64,000 nt of DNA from Selaginella tamariscina (Eukaryota; Streptophyta; Lycopodiopsida; Selaginellales; Selaginellaceae), in contig PUQB01000078.1 of assembly GCA_003024785.1 (NCBI GenBank), positions 434,001 to 498,000 of the forward strand, written 5' to 3'. This document shows, piece after piece, positions 23,103 through 33,539 of the stretch. A program made the translations under genes and the position numbers. The notes beneath the pieces were generated by a model, which was not told the origin of the DNA, searched no databases, and saw nothing but the letters and a program-made list of their open reading frames with translations. Each line of letters opens with the position of its first letter. The first letter of the stretch is position 1.

Positions 23103-24899
23103 TTAAGCAAGCTTACTCTTGTACCACACAGTCCCACTCTCCGGAGAATCCCCTTCAACAAAAAACACACTCCTTTAACTCCCTCCACAGGGCCAAGTAC
23201 ACAGGCGTACTATCATACACATAGTATCTCCCCAACACAGGCTTTATAGCCTCCGTAGCCTCCACAGCGTGGTAATGCGGCATCGTGGAGAAGAAGTGGT
23301 GTGCAACGTGTGTATCCGTAATGTGGTGGAAAACATGATTAAGGATCCCATAATCTCTATCAGCTGTCACTAACTCTCCCCTAATCCAGTCCCATTCCGA
23401 GTCTTTGTAGTGCGGAAGTGACGGATGTGTGTGTTGGAGATAGGTGATTAGCACTAACCATGCGTTAACTATCATTAGTGGGACTCCATATACCATGAAC
23501 AGCCAGAGGAACCCGTACTGTTTCCCCAGGTAGAAGAGGCCCACAAAGACCGCGATCAATCCCAAGTCACTAGCTAGAACCTGATATGTAAAACACAGGT
23601 CATGTATAACTTGTATATAGATTGTATACAATTAAAAGTTTGATAGATAGCAGTTAAGTTGTTGTTATATAGTATGCTTAAGCTAGTTGGCTTTACATAA
23701 GAAAGCTAGTTTGACATTCTACTATGTCTACTAGTTAATAACTGTGATGACAAGGTGATTATAAACAATTAGTTTACCATACTTTTAAATACACGCTTAC
23801 CTGTAGTCTTTCCCTCTTGTTAAAAATAGGAGAGTCAGGATCGAAATGTGAAGCCAGCCTGGAGTATTTCCGACCCGAGACATTAACTAATAAGTAGCCT
23901 GGCCAACCAAGGGTAAGCATGAATGCAATGGACACAATCTCCCGGGTGTGTGTTGTAAGAGAGGAGTAAGTGAGCTCAAATCTTCTTTCTCCTTAGGAAC
24001 AAAAACCTGACATTATATAAAAGTATATTAATATACATTTAGAAAGTGTGCATGCGTGTGTGTGTGTGAGAGAGAGAGAGAGATATAATATGCATGGTCA
24101 ATAAGTGTGGTTGGAAACCATATAAATCGTAGAAAATGACAAATGTGTTAGCTAGACTTCTAGGCATCTATATTTAATGTTAATACGACACCATTATGTA
24201 GTTAAATATTACTTATTAAACAAAATATCACCATAAAAAACATCACGATCGAAAACAGAAAACAGGAAAGCAAACATCAGTATCAGCGTATACAAGAAAT
24301 ATCAGTATCAGTGTACACCAGATGTATCAGTATCAGTGTACCAGTCATAAAGTAGCCGTGATATGAATTATTGCACATATGTACAATATAAACACACAAT
24401 AAGCTCGTAGATATTATTAACACACGCTCGCAGCACACACGCACACAGGCACGCATACACAATTATATATGATTACCTCATCACGTTCCATGCTCCCATT
24501 GTTGGCATGGTGTCTCCGGTGGCTATACTTCCAGGAGAAGAAGGGAACCAGAAGGCAGGAATGCGTGACAAACCCCACCAGGTTATCTACCCACGCATAG
24601 TCACTAAATGCTCTGTGCCCACACTCGTGAGCAATAACCCAGAGCCCAGTAGACACACACCCCTGTGCAACCCAGTAGCACACCCACCCGATCCAGCCAA
24701 AGAAACCTGGGTTCACATTCAGGAACCGGGTAAGGTAGAATAAGAAGCTTATTATAGTCAGGTCCACTGCCAGGTAAAGAAATGACCTGATTAAGGACCT
24801 CTCAAAACAGTGTAGTGGAACTGCCTTCTTAATATCACTGTAGGAAAATGGCGGCTTTGAAGTCGGTACTCTGTCCAACTTACTCGCAACCTTTGACAT
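23103..24899 (-). CDS. FAD2: FAD2-like microsomal delta-12 oleate desaturase, two frameshifts
   Basis: FAD2 introduces the second double bond into oleate on phosphatidylcholine in the ER. Exons: 24,477-24,899 (ATG at 24,899), 23,801-24,006 and 23,103-23,580. All three histidine boxes are present: HECGH in exon 1, HRRHH at the end of exon 1 and HVAHH in exon 3. The hydrophobic membrane segments are also present. The predicted length is about 368 aa; the family usually has about 380. Exon 2 is 206 nt, one short of a whole number of codons, and the frame changes after HTPGRL near 23,935. In exon 3 a run of six T (minus strand, about 23,160-23,165) puts a stop at 23,155. With five T the frame would run on to 23,103 and end in an aromatic-Lys-Leu-type tail like an ER-retrieval signal. 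Two coding introns are unusual, since angiosperm FAD2 normally has only a leader intron. Either a recent pseudogene or indel errors. Confidence 0.88.
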
Positions 24900-25860
24900 T
24901 TCCCTGGTAGAAAACCAGTTAATAGATGTATAGCACCATGTGTATATAATGCATGTGTATACATTCAAATGTCTGCCGTGTGTGTACATATATATATATG
25001 AAACAGTGGTATTTAACTAAGACGGAGATGAACATATATATAAGGCACAGAAAGCATATGATACGTGATAGAGATCTGATATGATACTTTAAGAATAAAT
25101 AAATAAACAGATACTATTTCTTATTAATGGACAAACCAACACGAAGAATATGCTTAAAGTATATATTGTTTGTGCACTAGGAGACTAAAAAACATTGACC
25201 ACTTTTTATTTGTCGTACATAACGGTTGTAAATTCACCTATATATTTGGGGGAAAAAAAGAGATACACATGCGATATATTTAAACGCACGCAGACACATA
25301 TATGCATACATTATGTGCATATTACAATCATATGCACAAAGGGAAATTGCATGCTTATAGTACAACATAACTGTTCACAAAAGAGTCACGTGTATATAGG
25401 ATATTAAACTCTACAAACATGTGTATCAAATGAGTAACAAATTAAGCATATATGCATATGCATCTATTAACATACTAAATTACCCAATGGAAGAAGAAGA
25501 TATTTGCACACACACATATACAGTGGGTGTATATATGCGGTTACACCATGAGATCGTGACAGAAATTAAGGGAATTGTGTATAAAACAGATTAGATCGAT
25601 GGATTTTGAACAGAAAACATGCTTAAATACATGGATTTATGGGGGATTTTATGCAGAACATGAATTTCTACTTAGATTCGTGAACTTATACTGGATTTTT
25701 GAAACAATTGAATGTTCATGCAAATGTAGGATTTACCTTGTAAGAAAACAATCAATCACATGCAATGTAGGATCGACTCCGTAGATTTATTCACGCAGCT
25801 GCCCAAAGACTGGAGATTCGTACACGGATCTTGACCGCCCCGCAACAAACAAAGAGTCAA
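24900..25860 (-). promoter_or_regulatory. 5' leader intron and leader exon of FAD2
   Basis: On the minus strand an acceptor (TTCTACCAG) lies four bases before the FAD2 ATG, and a good donor (TTACAAG before GTAAATCC) lies at 25,736-25,737. This gives a leader intron of about 833 bp and a leader exon extending upstream to about 25,850. A long 5' UTR intron ending just before the start codon is a known conserved feature of plant FAD2 genes and often boosts expression. The intron is T-rich on the coding strand. Confidence 0.6.
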
Positions 25861-26480
25861 GAACCCTAATTAACTAAATACATACTTAACACTCGTGTCC
25901 TCGCCCAGCGGAGAACACGCCCCGTTGATTTTGGATCCGACGGCTGTCGGAATCATTGCCATGCGGATCTTTTTATTAGATTCTCTTTACGTGAAACGAA
26001 TATCCGTATATTTGATATGATTAAGTAATACCCATGTGATCCACGAGAACAATTATTATTATACGGTTGATTGTCTGAAATATCTTTATGACGCGTGGAA
26101 ATTTGGGCTGAGGAATCGGTGAAGTTTAACGTTTTACTAAAAAGAGAATCTAAAAAGAGACGTTTGTAAGTTGAATAACAGAAGCCCTTGGATGTATGAT
26201 CTCACGGCTGGGAGATTTCTGCGCAATACCGTTGGATGTACGCGATCCGACGGTTTTGGAACATTATTGCATAATATGTCATCAGTTTAATACATTAAAT
26301 AATCACATAAAAGAAAGACTTACAAGGCATTTTAATATTTTATAATTAAGAGAGTTGACTTTATTATAACACATTTTCTAAATAATTATTTTAAAGTCAA
26401 GTCAAATCAGTCCAAAATTGATGTTAATATAGAGTCAACATAAATATTAAAAATAAATATTTAACTATTTAAATAAGTAT
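25861..26480. other. FAD2 upstream region and AT-rich flank of element C
   Basis: No gene seen. Three sites resembling the TTGGATNNNATCCGACGG type (near 25,930, 26,188 and 26,232) lie here and may be promoter motifs of FAD2. The last 200 bp is AT-rich. Confidence 0.5.
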
Positions 26481-26641
26481 TGTAAGATCCACGTGTACGG
26501 CTGCATGTGCACATATTATTATTAGCGTAGTGGATTTTGATAGCCGTCGGATTGGATTCAATCTGGACCACTCGCTCTTGTATATAAGTTAGGGTTTCTG
26601 AACTAATGGATATACACATTTCTATATTCCGAGCTCTCACA
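26481..26641 (+). repeat. 5' LTR of element C
   Basis: 161 bp, starts TGTAAGATCC and ends GAGCTCTCACA. It contains a TATATAAG box near 26,580 as likely core promoter and a GCCGTCGGATTGGATTCA motif resembling those upstream of FAD2. It is followed by TTGGTGGAGGTGAGG, a probable tRNA primer-binding site. Confidence 0.92.
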
Positions 26642-26783
26642 TTGGTGGAGGTGAGGGGCACCTCTAATTGTCCCTACGGAGTGCTCGGATTTTGTCTTTT
26701 TCAATTTTCTTTGTCTTCTTAGGTCTAGCTTTTCCATTGTCTAGATCTATTCCTTTCTTGTGGATTTTGTCTCTTCTTGTCCA

Positions 26784-27736
26784 TGAATCCACAACAGGCA
26801 AATCCCTTGTCTGTGGAGCAGTTACTCATGCAGTTGTTGGATGCCATGCGTGTGCAACTGAACAATCATTCTCAGTTGATGGCAGCATTCACAGTCCAGG
26901 GTACTCCTCCTACTCATGTTGCAAACCCCCGTGTCCGGCCGGATTTCTTTCGCGGAAATCCTGGAGATGATGTGTACCATTGGTTTGACCACTTCATTGT
27001 GGTTGCCACATATCATTCGTGGGACGGTGCTCAGTGTTTGCGCGAGTTTCCTACTTGTCTTCAAGGGACGGCGTTGCAGTGGTACAATGGTCTGGACGTT
27101 GCAACTCGTGGAGATTGGAATATTCTTCCAGAGATCTTCAAACGTGCATTTGGGCATGCGGACGACTGTGATGATGCTTTTCAGCAGTTGCATCGTATTC
27201 GTCAGGAGCCATCTGAGTCGGTGATGCAGTTTGGTGTTCGCTTTCGAAGCCTTTTGCTGCGTGCAGAACCTAACATGTCGGAACGCATCAAGTTAGGTAT
27301 GTTGTGGCCAGCACTTCGTCAAGACCTTGTGGGGCTTGTGCATGCACTAGCTCCAGTGACTCTTGACGATGCTTTGAGGCTGGCACAACGATATGAGTCG
27401 TCACCTCTCCCACTTGCGCCTTCACGTGCTCTTGTTCCACTCCATGTTGGGGATGGACCTGCTCCGATGGAGGTTGAGGCTGTTGCCGCTCGTGTACCAG
27501 CACAAGGTGGGGCCCGTGGACGAGGACGTGGACGTGCAGTTCGTTGTTGGGCATGTGATGAGGTTGGACACACGTATCGGCGCTGTCAATTTCCCGATTG
27601 GCGTCCCCCATTTCCAGGATGGAGGCCATGGCGTCAACAACGTCCGGTTGGTGCTGCTGCATGGAAGGTTGTGATGCGGTGGATCTTCCGGGAAACGACG
27701 AATCGCACGAGTAGAGGAGGGTCCTCGTGCGAATAA
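26784..27736 (+). CDS. gag (element C)
   Basis: Open frame of about 317 codons beginning MNPQQANPLSVEQLLMQ, at an ATG about 140 bp after the LTR. The capsid-like part (about residues 55-195) shows the retrotransposon gag pattern FFRGNPGDDVYHWFDHF ... LQGTALQWYNGL ... FGVRFRSLLLRAE. It is followed by a basic RGRGRGRAVR patch and one CCHC knuckle, CWACDEVGHTYRRC, near residue 255. The protein forms the virus-like particle and binds element RNA. The stop at 27,736 separates it from protease, which lies in another frame. Confidence 0.88.
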
Positions 27737-27740
27737 ATTA

Positions 27741-28970
27741 GTGACCCCTCCATCTTTCTTTCGGGAGTATCATCAAGGGGTTCACTCGGCACCAAATCAT
27801 CCGGTTTTCACTTTTCAAGCTCGTTTTAATCGCACGCCTCGTCCTGTTTTCCTTTCAGTGTTGGTGGATACAGGTTCAAGTTTGTCCTCTGTTTCTCAAT
27901 CTGTTGCTACACGTTGCAGCCTTCATTTGCGTCGTGCGGTAGAACCAGTCTTCATTCTGTACGGCAACGGACATACTCATGCTTGTTCCGGGATGAAGTG
28001 GACATTGTTGTTCGTGTGGATGATTGTGAGCTCGAGCTTCAATCTTTGCGGGTGGTGCCGAGTCAAGCTTTTCACCTTATTCTTGGTATGGATTGGTTAA
28101 CTCGCAATCATGCCAAGTGTGACTTTGAAAAGTCTCCCCCTTGTTTGACTCTCCCTCGTCTTTCTTCCATTCCTCTTACTTCTATTCCACTTCGTCCATC
28201 TGCTTCCACCTCTGCTTCCATCACTTTTGTCTCACCCTATTTCCAACCATTTTCCCTTCATGCTCTTCCTTTCTTCTTGGATCCATCAGATGATCGTCGT
28301 GCTGTAGTTGTTGATCAACTCAAGAAGGAGTATGCTGATCTTTTCAACTTCGACTTGTCATCTGGGGCCAAGATTGCGACACGCCACCCTATTCCAACTG
28401 GAGAAGCTAGGCCAATCAAGGTACCTGTTCGGCGTCGATCACCAAAGGAGCTCAAGATCTTACGAGCGAATGTCAAAGAGATGTTGGAGAAGGGTGTTAT
28501 CCGGAAGTCTCGAAGTCCTTGGGCGTGCGAACCTCACCTTGTGACGAAGCCTGATGGGAGCGTTCGATTCTGCATTGACTATCGCCCGTTAAATGAGGTA
28601 ACCGTCTCAGATGTGTACCCACTTCCTCATACTGCAGACCTTTTGGATCGACTGGGGCGGAGCCGTTGGTTCACCAAGTTAGATCTCGCATCTGGATATT
28701 GGCAAGTTCCGATGGCTGACATGGACATTCCCAAGACTGCTTTTCGGACACCATTTGGCCTGTACGAGTTCCTGGTGATGCCTTTCGGTTTGAGCAATGC
28801 TCCAGCAACTTTCCAGCGTATGATGGATGAGGTTCTTTGCGACATGCCGGAGGTGACTGCCGATTTCATCGATGATGTTTTGATCCATTCGGATGGAACG
28901 TGGGAGGAGCATGTCGGTGATGTACGTAAGGTTTTGGATCGATGCGGGAAGTTGGTTTGAAGTTGAAGCC
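27741..28970 (+). pseudogene. protease and reverse transcriptase (element C)
   Basis: The protease active site VLVDTGSSLSSVS is at about 27,860-27,900 in a frame one base off gag; the frame then returns to that of gag. RT follows: ARPIKVPVRRRSP, PDGSVRFCIDYRPLNE, KLDLASGYWQVPMAD, FLVMPFGLSNAPATFQR and the catalytic FIDDVLIHS near 28,865-28,891. The catalytic residues look intact. A further shift near 28,960 interrupts the thumb region. Confidence 0.85.
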
Positions 28971-28978
28971 ATCTAAGT

Positions 28979-29640
28979 GTGTTTGGATCAAAGGACACCA
29001 CTTATCTGGGTTATCGCATTTCACGTGAAGGTTTGCAAGTCGATCCTGACAAACTAGTTGCAGTTTTGAAGTTCCCTACGCCAAAGTGTGTGAATGATGT
29101 GCAACGCTTTCTTGGCAAGGTACAATATCTGGGTCGTTTTGTGGATCATCTTTCAGATCGTACTGCACCGTTGCGCGCGTTGTTGAAATCGTCAATGACT
29201 TCTTTTGTTTGGTCTAAGGATTGCAAGCAGGCATTTGCAGATCTCAAAGAGTTGTTGACGACTCCTCCAGTTTTGGCGTACCCGGATTACACCGTCCTTT
29301 CATCTTGCGTGTAGATGCTTCTGACATCGGCCTGGGGGTGTATTGATGCAGGAGAGTACGAGTGTTCCTGGCCAACGACATCCCATTGCGTACATCAGCC
29401 GTACATTGCAGCCAGCAGAGGTGAATTACTCCACGACTGAAAAGGAGTGTCTAGCAGCAGTTTGGGGTTTTGAGAAGCTCCATGCCTACTTGCATGGTTC
29501 GCGGACGTTGTTGGAAGGCGATCATGCAGCAGTCACTTCGTTGTTGAAGCGGAAGAATTTGATTGGGCGTACTGCTCGGTGGGCCTTGAAACTTCAAATT
29601 TACGACTTTGAAGTTGTTCATCCCAGGGAGTTCCATGGCT
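28979..29640 (+). pseudogene. RT thumb and RNase H (element C)
   Basis: The RT thumb continues as TTYLGYRISREGLQVDPDK and VQRFLGKVQYLGRFV. RNase H follows with LRVDASDIGLG near 29,305-29,335 (in a shifted frame), then TTEKECLAAVWGFEKLHAYL and TARWALKLQIYDFEVVHP. At least two single-base shifts occur here (about 29,300 and 29,345). Confidence 0.8.
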
Positions 29641-31152
29641 GATGCTGATGCTCTTTCTCGGGCTCCTCTTCCACCTTCTCTCTCTTCTGTTGCCCCAGAG
29701 GAACCAGTTGTTCCAGCTTCAGTGGACTTTTTGGATGAAGATTCCGTACCATCAGCAGTTGCTGTGCTTGACGTTCAGTGTCCGCAGAATGCAGAGTTAG
29801 ATTTGCCGTCTTTGGATGAGGTTCGGGAAGCTCAAAAGGTTGAGCCGTGGATTCGAAGGCTTCGTGATGGGTTTGAGAATCCTGCATCACTTGCTGATGA
29901 CTTGCCTTTCAGGCATTTACATTCACAGTATCGCCTTCAGGATGACCTTCTTTATTTTGTGGGGACTGATCCAGATGATCCTTTGCGGTTGGTGGTGCCT
30001 TCAATCTTCATTCCACGCTTCCTCCATGCTTACCATGACTCTCCTATTCTTGGCGGGCACATGGGACATCGTCGGGTGATGGAGAAGCTGCACAGATCTT
30101 TCTATTGGCCGGAGTTGCGAGGAGATGTGATTCGGTATGTGCGTAGTTGTGTGTGGTGCCAAGCTCGCAATACTCCCCCATGTGCTTCGGAAGGACGGTT
30201 GGAGTCAATTGCAGTTTCTCGTCCGTTTGAATTGGTGGCATTTGATTTGATGGGACCTTTTCCGCGGTCAACTGCTGGTAACGAGTACGTTATTATTGCT
30301 TCTGATTACCTAACTCGTTGGGTAGAAGTTGGTGCTCTTGCTAGTGCGACTGCTTCTGCTGTTGGTCAGTTTCTCCTGAATCGGGTCGTGTTTCAGCATT
30401 CTTGTCCGGAGCGAATTCTCTCGGATAATGGTCCCGCATTTATGGCTGAGGCATTTCATGTTTTGACATCTCGATTAGGGATACGCCACACTTTCACAAG
30501 TGCTTATCATCCTCAGACAGATGGTTTAGTGGAACGGCTGTCAGAACCTTCAAGGGGATGATCGGAAGTATGTGAACTTTCAACATTCAGATTGGGATGG
30601 TTATCTGCCGTCTCTCCGATATGCTTATGTCACTGGAGTTCAAAGTTCCATTGGTACTTCCCATATAAGCTTTTGTATGGTCATGACCCGGTGTTGCCAA
30701 CGGAGTTGGGTTTGCCTTCTCGGTTACCGCGAGCTGCTGATGCTAGGTCGTGGGATCGGTATCTGACGAGCATTCTTCCATTGGTTCGTGGAGTCAGCAG
30801 AACACTTGGGCCGCGTACAAGTAGGACAACAACAACGCTACAACTCGCATCATCGTCCTCCTGCGGAGTACAAGGTTGATGAACTGGTGTTGGTTCGTTT
30901 TCCCAAGCTTACGGTACGTGGTTTAGCTAAGAGTCTCCTTCCTCAGTGGAAAGGACCGTATCGAGTGCTACGGCAAGTAGGCCACAGGTTTATGAGGTTC
31001 GGCACGACATTCAACCCGATCCTCCGGAGATTGTACATGTACAACGGTTGAAGCATTTTGTGCAACGGGAACAAGTTGTGCCGCCTACAGATCCACCAGT
31101 GCCTCCTCCTGATGTTCCTCCAGATCCGGGCCCGTCTACAAGAGAACCCTAA
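29641..31152 (+). pseudogene. integrase (element C)
   Basis: The HHCC domain lies at 30,050-30,170 (GGHMGHRRVMEKL ... CVWCQARN). The catalytic core has FDLMGPFPRS, RILSDNGPAF and TDGLVERL. The C-terminal part is in other frames (30,572-31,051) and shows a GPY/F-type module (KSLLPQWKGPYRVLRQVG). No chromodomain is seen. The tail before the LTR is proline-rich. Confidence 0.85.
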
Positions 31153-31184
31153 CCAACTTACACCCTTCCGAGAGGAGGGGATGA

Positions 31185-31345
31185 TGTAAGATCCACGTGT
31201 ACGGCTGCATGTGCACATACTATTATTAGCGTAGTGGATTTTGATAGCCGTCGGATTGGATTCAATCTGGACCACTCGCTCTTGTATATAAGTTAGGGTT
31301 TCTGAACTAATGGATATACACATTTCTATATTCCGAGCTCTCACA
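31185..31345 (+). repeat. 3' LTR of element C, with polypurine tract
   Basis: 161 bp, identical to the 5' LTR except for one T/C change in the ACATAYTATTATT stretch. The purine tract AGAGGAGGGGATGA (31,171-31,184) immediately precedes it. Confidence 0.92.
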
Positions 31346-32096
31346 ATATCTATTAATATCAAAAATATAATATTTACTATATATATTTTTAAATAAAACA
31401 AATAATAAATAAAAGCAACCTTAATAAACACAAGAATAAATTAGGAAACAACAAATTTACTACGGAACGGATTAAATCCAATCACTATTAACAAATTCAT
31501 ACTGAAATGATATGATAATTTTAAGTTTAAAATATAAATATATAAATTTTAATAATTTTTAATTTGATTAGTAGGATTTATATTTGAAAATGAAACATGC
31601 CACTATAAATTTTAAAAATCTAAAATTAATAATTTATAATATACAAATAAAAAATATAATATTTTATAAATTATATTAATAAAAGCGTACATAATCTGTA
31701 ATGTGGTGTTTATGCATGTAATTACAAAAATATAATAAATTAAAACATAAAATAGTATATAATTGATAAATAAAATAATAATTTCTCTCTCTCTAAGTAA
31801 ATGAAATATAATATACATCGTTGAAATATATTAATATATTCACTAATGTGTGCCATATTTAAAGCATTAAAAGATCTATAATAACACGTAAACTAGGTTA
31901 TGTTCCAAATATACTTAATATATGCATAAATTTTGTTTAAAAGTAATGATTATTGAGATCAAAATATATTAATAATACAATATGATATATAAATATAATT
32001 TATAATTACGTGTGACATATAGAGATATTTTAAGTATTTTCTGTTTTTATTTTTTCTGAGGTTTAACTCATCCATTGTAGACAGTATCTTTATATT

Positions 32097-32127
<31 letters not shown>

Positions 32128-32208
32128 ATACAATAATTAACTTGATTTCTCAACAAAAGTCCTAATGACTTTTACTGAAATAAATTAAAATTTTCTTCCT
32201 CGTCTACT
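31346..32208. other. AT-rich intergenic DNA
   Basis: No supported gene. Very AT-rich with a (CA)n/(TA)n microsatellite near 32,097-32,130. Confidence 0.7.
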
Positions 32209-32735
32209 AAGGGTTGATCTTAGTTTTGAGCAGTTCAATAACATTTGCTATGGCTTCATCAGGCTCCATTCTCGAGCTAAGCAGTAATTCAGAAAGAGTG
32301 GCAAGAGTAACACATGCATGCTCCTCGACTTGAGGAAGCAGTTCATGATCTTCGATTCTCAAGTAATTCTTCATGAGCTCAAAACTGTAGTAACCAAGAT
32401 GAATGTGCATATCCATACGTCCCCTCCTCAACAGTGCCAGATCGAGACTCTCCGGGTGATTAATAGTGAATATGAAAATCCTCTCGTCTGCTGACCCATG
32501 TCTTCTACAAGAATTATAGATCTCTTATGGGACTCCATAAAGAGACTGCGTAAGTCGTCATCCGTTTGCATGTCACAGAGGTTGAGCTCGTATGTATACG
32601 TTGTACTACAGGTAATTGGCTACGGTTGCACTATAACAAGGCTGGATTTGCATGTTCCCAACGAACTATATATTAAGTAGCCTCTCTTCCATGGCTTACC
32701 CACTGTTACAGTGTTGCCCATGGCCTTGGTTAAAG
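32209..32735 (-). pseudogene. BCS1-type AAA-ATPase fragment
   Basis: The plant BCS1-like family (mitochondrial or ER AAA-ATPases, often stress-induced) has the order GKAWKRGYLLYGPPGTGKSS, Walker B, then a GRMDMHI motif. Here the minus strand shows VGKPWKRGYLIYSSLGTCKSS (Walker A damaged: GPPGTGK has become SSLGTCK), then an in-frame stop, YELNLCDMQTDDDLRSLFM, Walker B RSIILVEDMG, a frameshift, then INHPESLDLALLRRGRMDM and a C-terminal tail ending at the stop near 32,209. The P-loop damage, stop and frameshift make it a dead fragment. The N-terminal half is absent, and the break lies beside the truncated 5' LTR of element D. Confidence 0.78.
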
Positions 32736-32745
32736 GTTGACCTTA

Positions 32746-32941
32746 ATTGATCTTGTGTTTAAGCTAATCATATAGGTTTAAGGGAAGCCCTAATTTGGAG
32801 AGCAACTTGAGTTGTGTGGTGTTGGAGTGGAGTTTAACTTGCTGCAACTTGGGGGTGAGCAAGAGTGCTCTAAGGTTGGGCAACGAGTTAGGTAGCATCT
32901 AGGTATGGTGATGTAGGAGTGTAACAGCTTGGTATTGGAGC
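32746..32941 (+). repeat. 5' LTR remnant and primer-binding site of element D
   Basis: TGGTATTGGAGC at 32,930-32,941 resembles the initiator-Met tRNA primer site TGGTATCAGAGC, and the sequence before it ends GTAACA (32,926), a plausible LTR end. The upstream border, about 32,746, is uncertain. The remnant does not overlap the visible part of the 3' LTR, consistent with loss of the 5' portion. Confidence 0.45.
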
Positions 32942-32999
32942 TTGAAATAACTTTGCTTTATTATGTTGAGCAGATATTATGTTTGGGATTAAGCAGTTC

Positions 33000-33539
33000 T
33001 CACGGAGGAATTGCAAACTCTCTTCCTTAGGCAAGTGGACTATGATGCTAAGTACCAAGAGGAGTTTAGGAGGATTAGAAATAGTCTTTATGCTCTGAGA
33101 GATGAGCTAAGAGAGATTAAGGAGCTCCTCAAGCGTAGGAGGAGTCAGGAGTGAAGCCCAGATAAAACATGACGCTCTAGGAGCAGTGATTGTCATCATG
33201 TGAGTTGCAAATCTTAATTGGTTTTGCTTACTTCATCATGATTTCTTCTAGAAGCTCTTGTAGCCAGACAACCTCTTGTGCTACCATAGTCATAGCCACA
33301 TACTTTGCTTCAATGCTCAAAAGAGCCACTATCAATTGTCGCTAGTGACGGTTCTTTGAGAAGAAGCCAGTTTGATGGCTGTGGTATGGCAAATCAATAC
33401 ATCTCGTGGTTGAGCAAAATGGACAAATTGCTAAGGATTACTGATCAGAGTGATGAGAACAAGCTCCTAGATGCATCCTTGGCATTCAAAGAGAGGTGGA
33501 CTCATGGTGGGATTGTGTGAAGGAGTCTTTGACTACTTG
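33000..33539 (+). pseudogene. gag, first part (element D)
   Basis: YQEEFRRIRNSLYALRDELR (about 33,050-33,110) is an N-terminal coiled coil. The capsid start WLSKMDKLLRITDQSDENK follows at about 33,395-33,455. The frame at 33,500-33,539 reads toward WWDCVKESLTT and is cut by element E. It resumes at 41,065 with WTHFMNAFKEYG, a typical gag retrotransposon-domain continuation. Confidence 0.72.

Larger units (their letters stand above)
26481..31345 (+). mobile_element. Ty3/Gypsy LTR retrotransposon C with 161-bp LTRs
   Basis: Complete element of 4,865 bp: LTR, primer site, gag, protease, RT, RNase H, integrase, polypurine tract, LTR. The two 161-bp LTRs differ at one position, indicating recent insertion. 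The RT block (YPLPHTADLLDRLG, YWQVPMADMDIPKTAFRT, FIDDVLIHS) is unlike elements A and B and resembles Ty3 lineages outside the usual angiosperm chromovirus and Tat/Athila groups. That placement is inference and needs a phylogeny. There is no clean 5-bp target duplication (left AGTAT, right ATATC). The coding region has several frameshifts despite its youth. Confidence 0.92.

Noticed and set aside
27288..27662. Minus-strand frame within element C gag
   Set aside because: Antisense shadow of the gag coding sequence.
26471..31355. A 5-bp target duplication for element C
   Set aside because: Left AGTAT and right ATATC do not match; no duplication is claimed.
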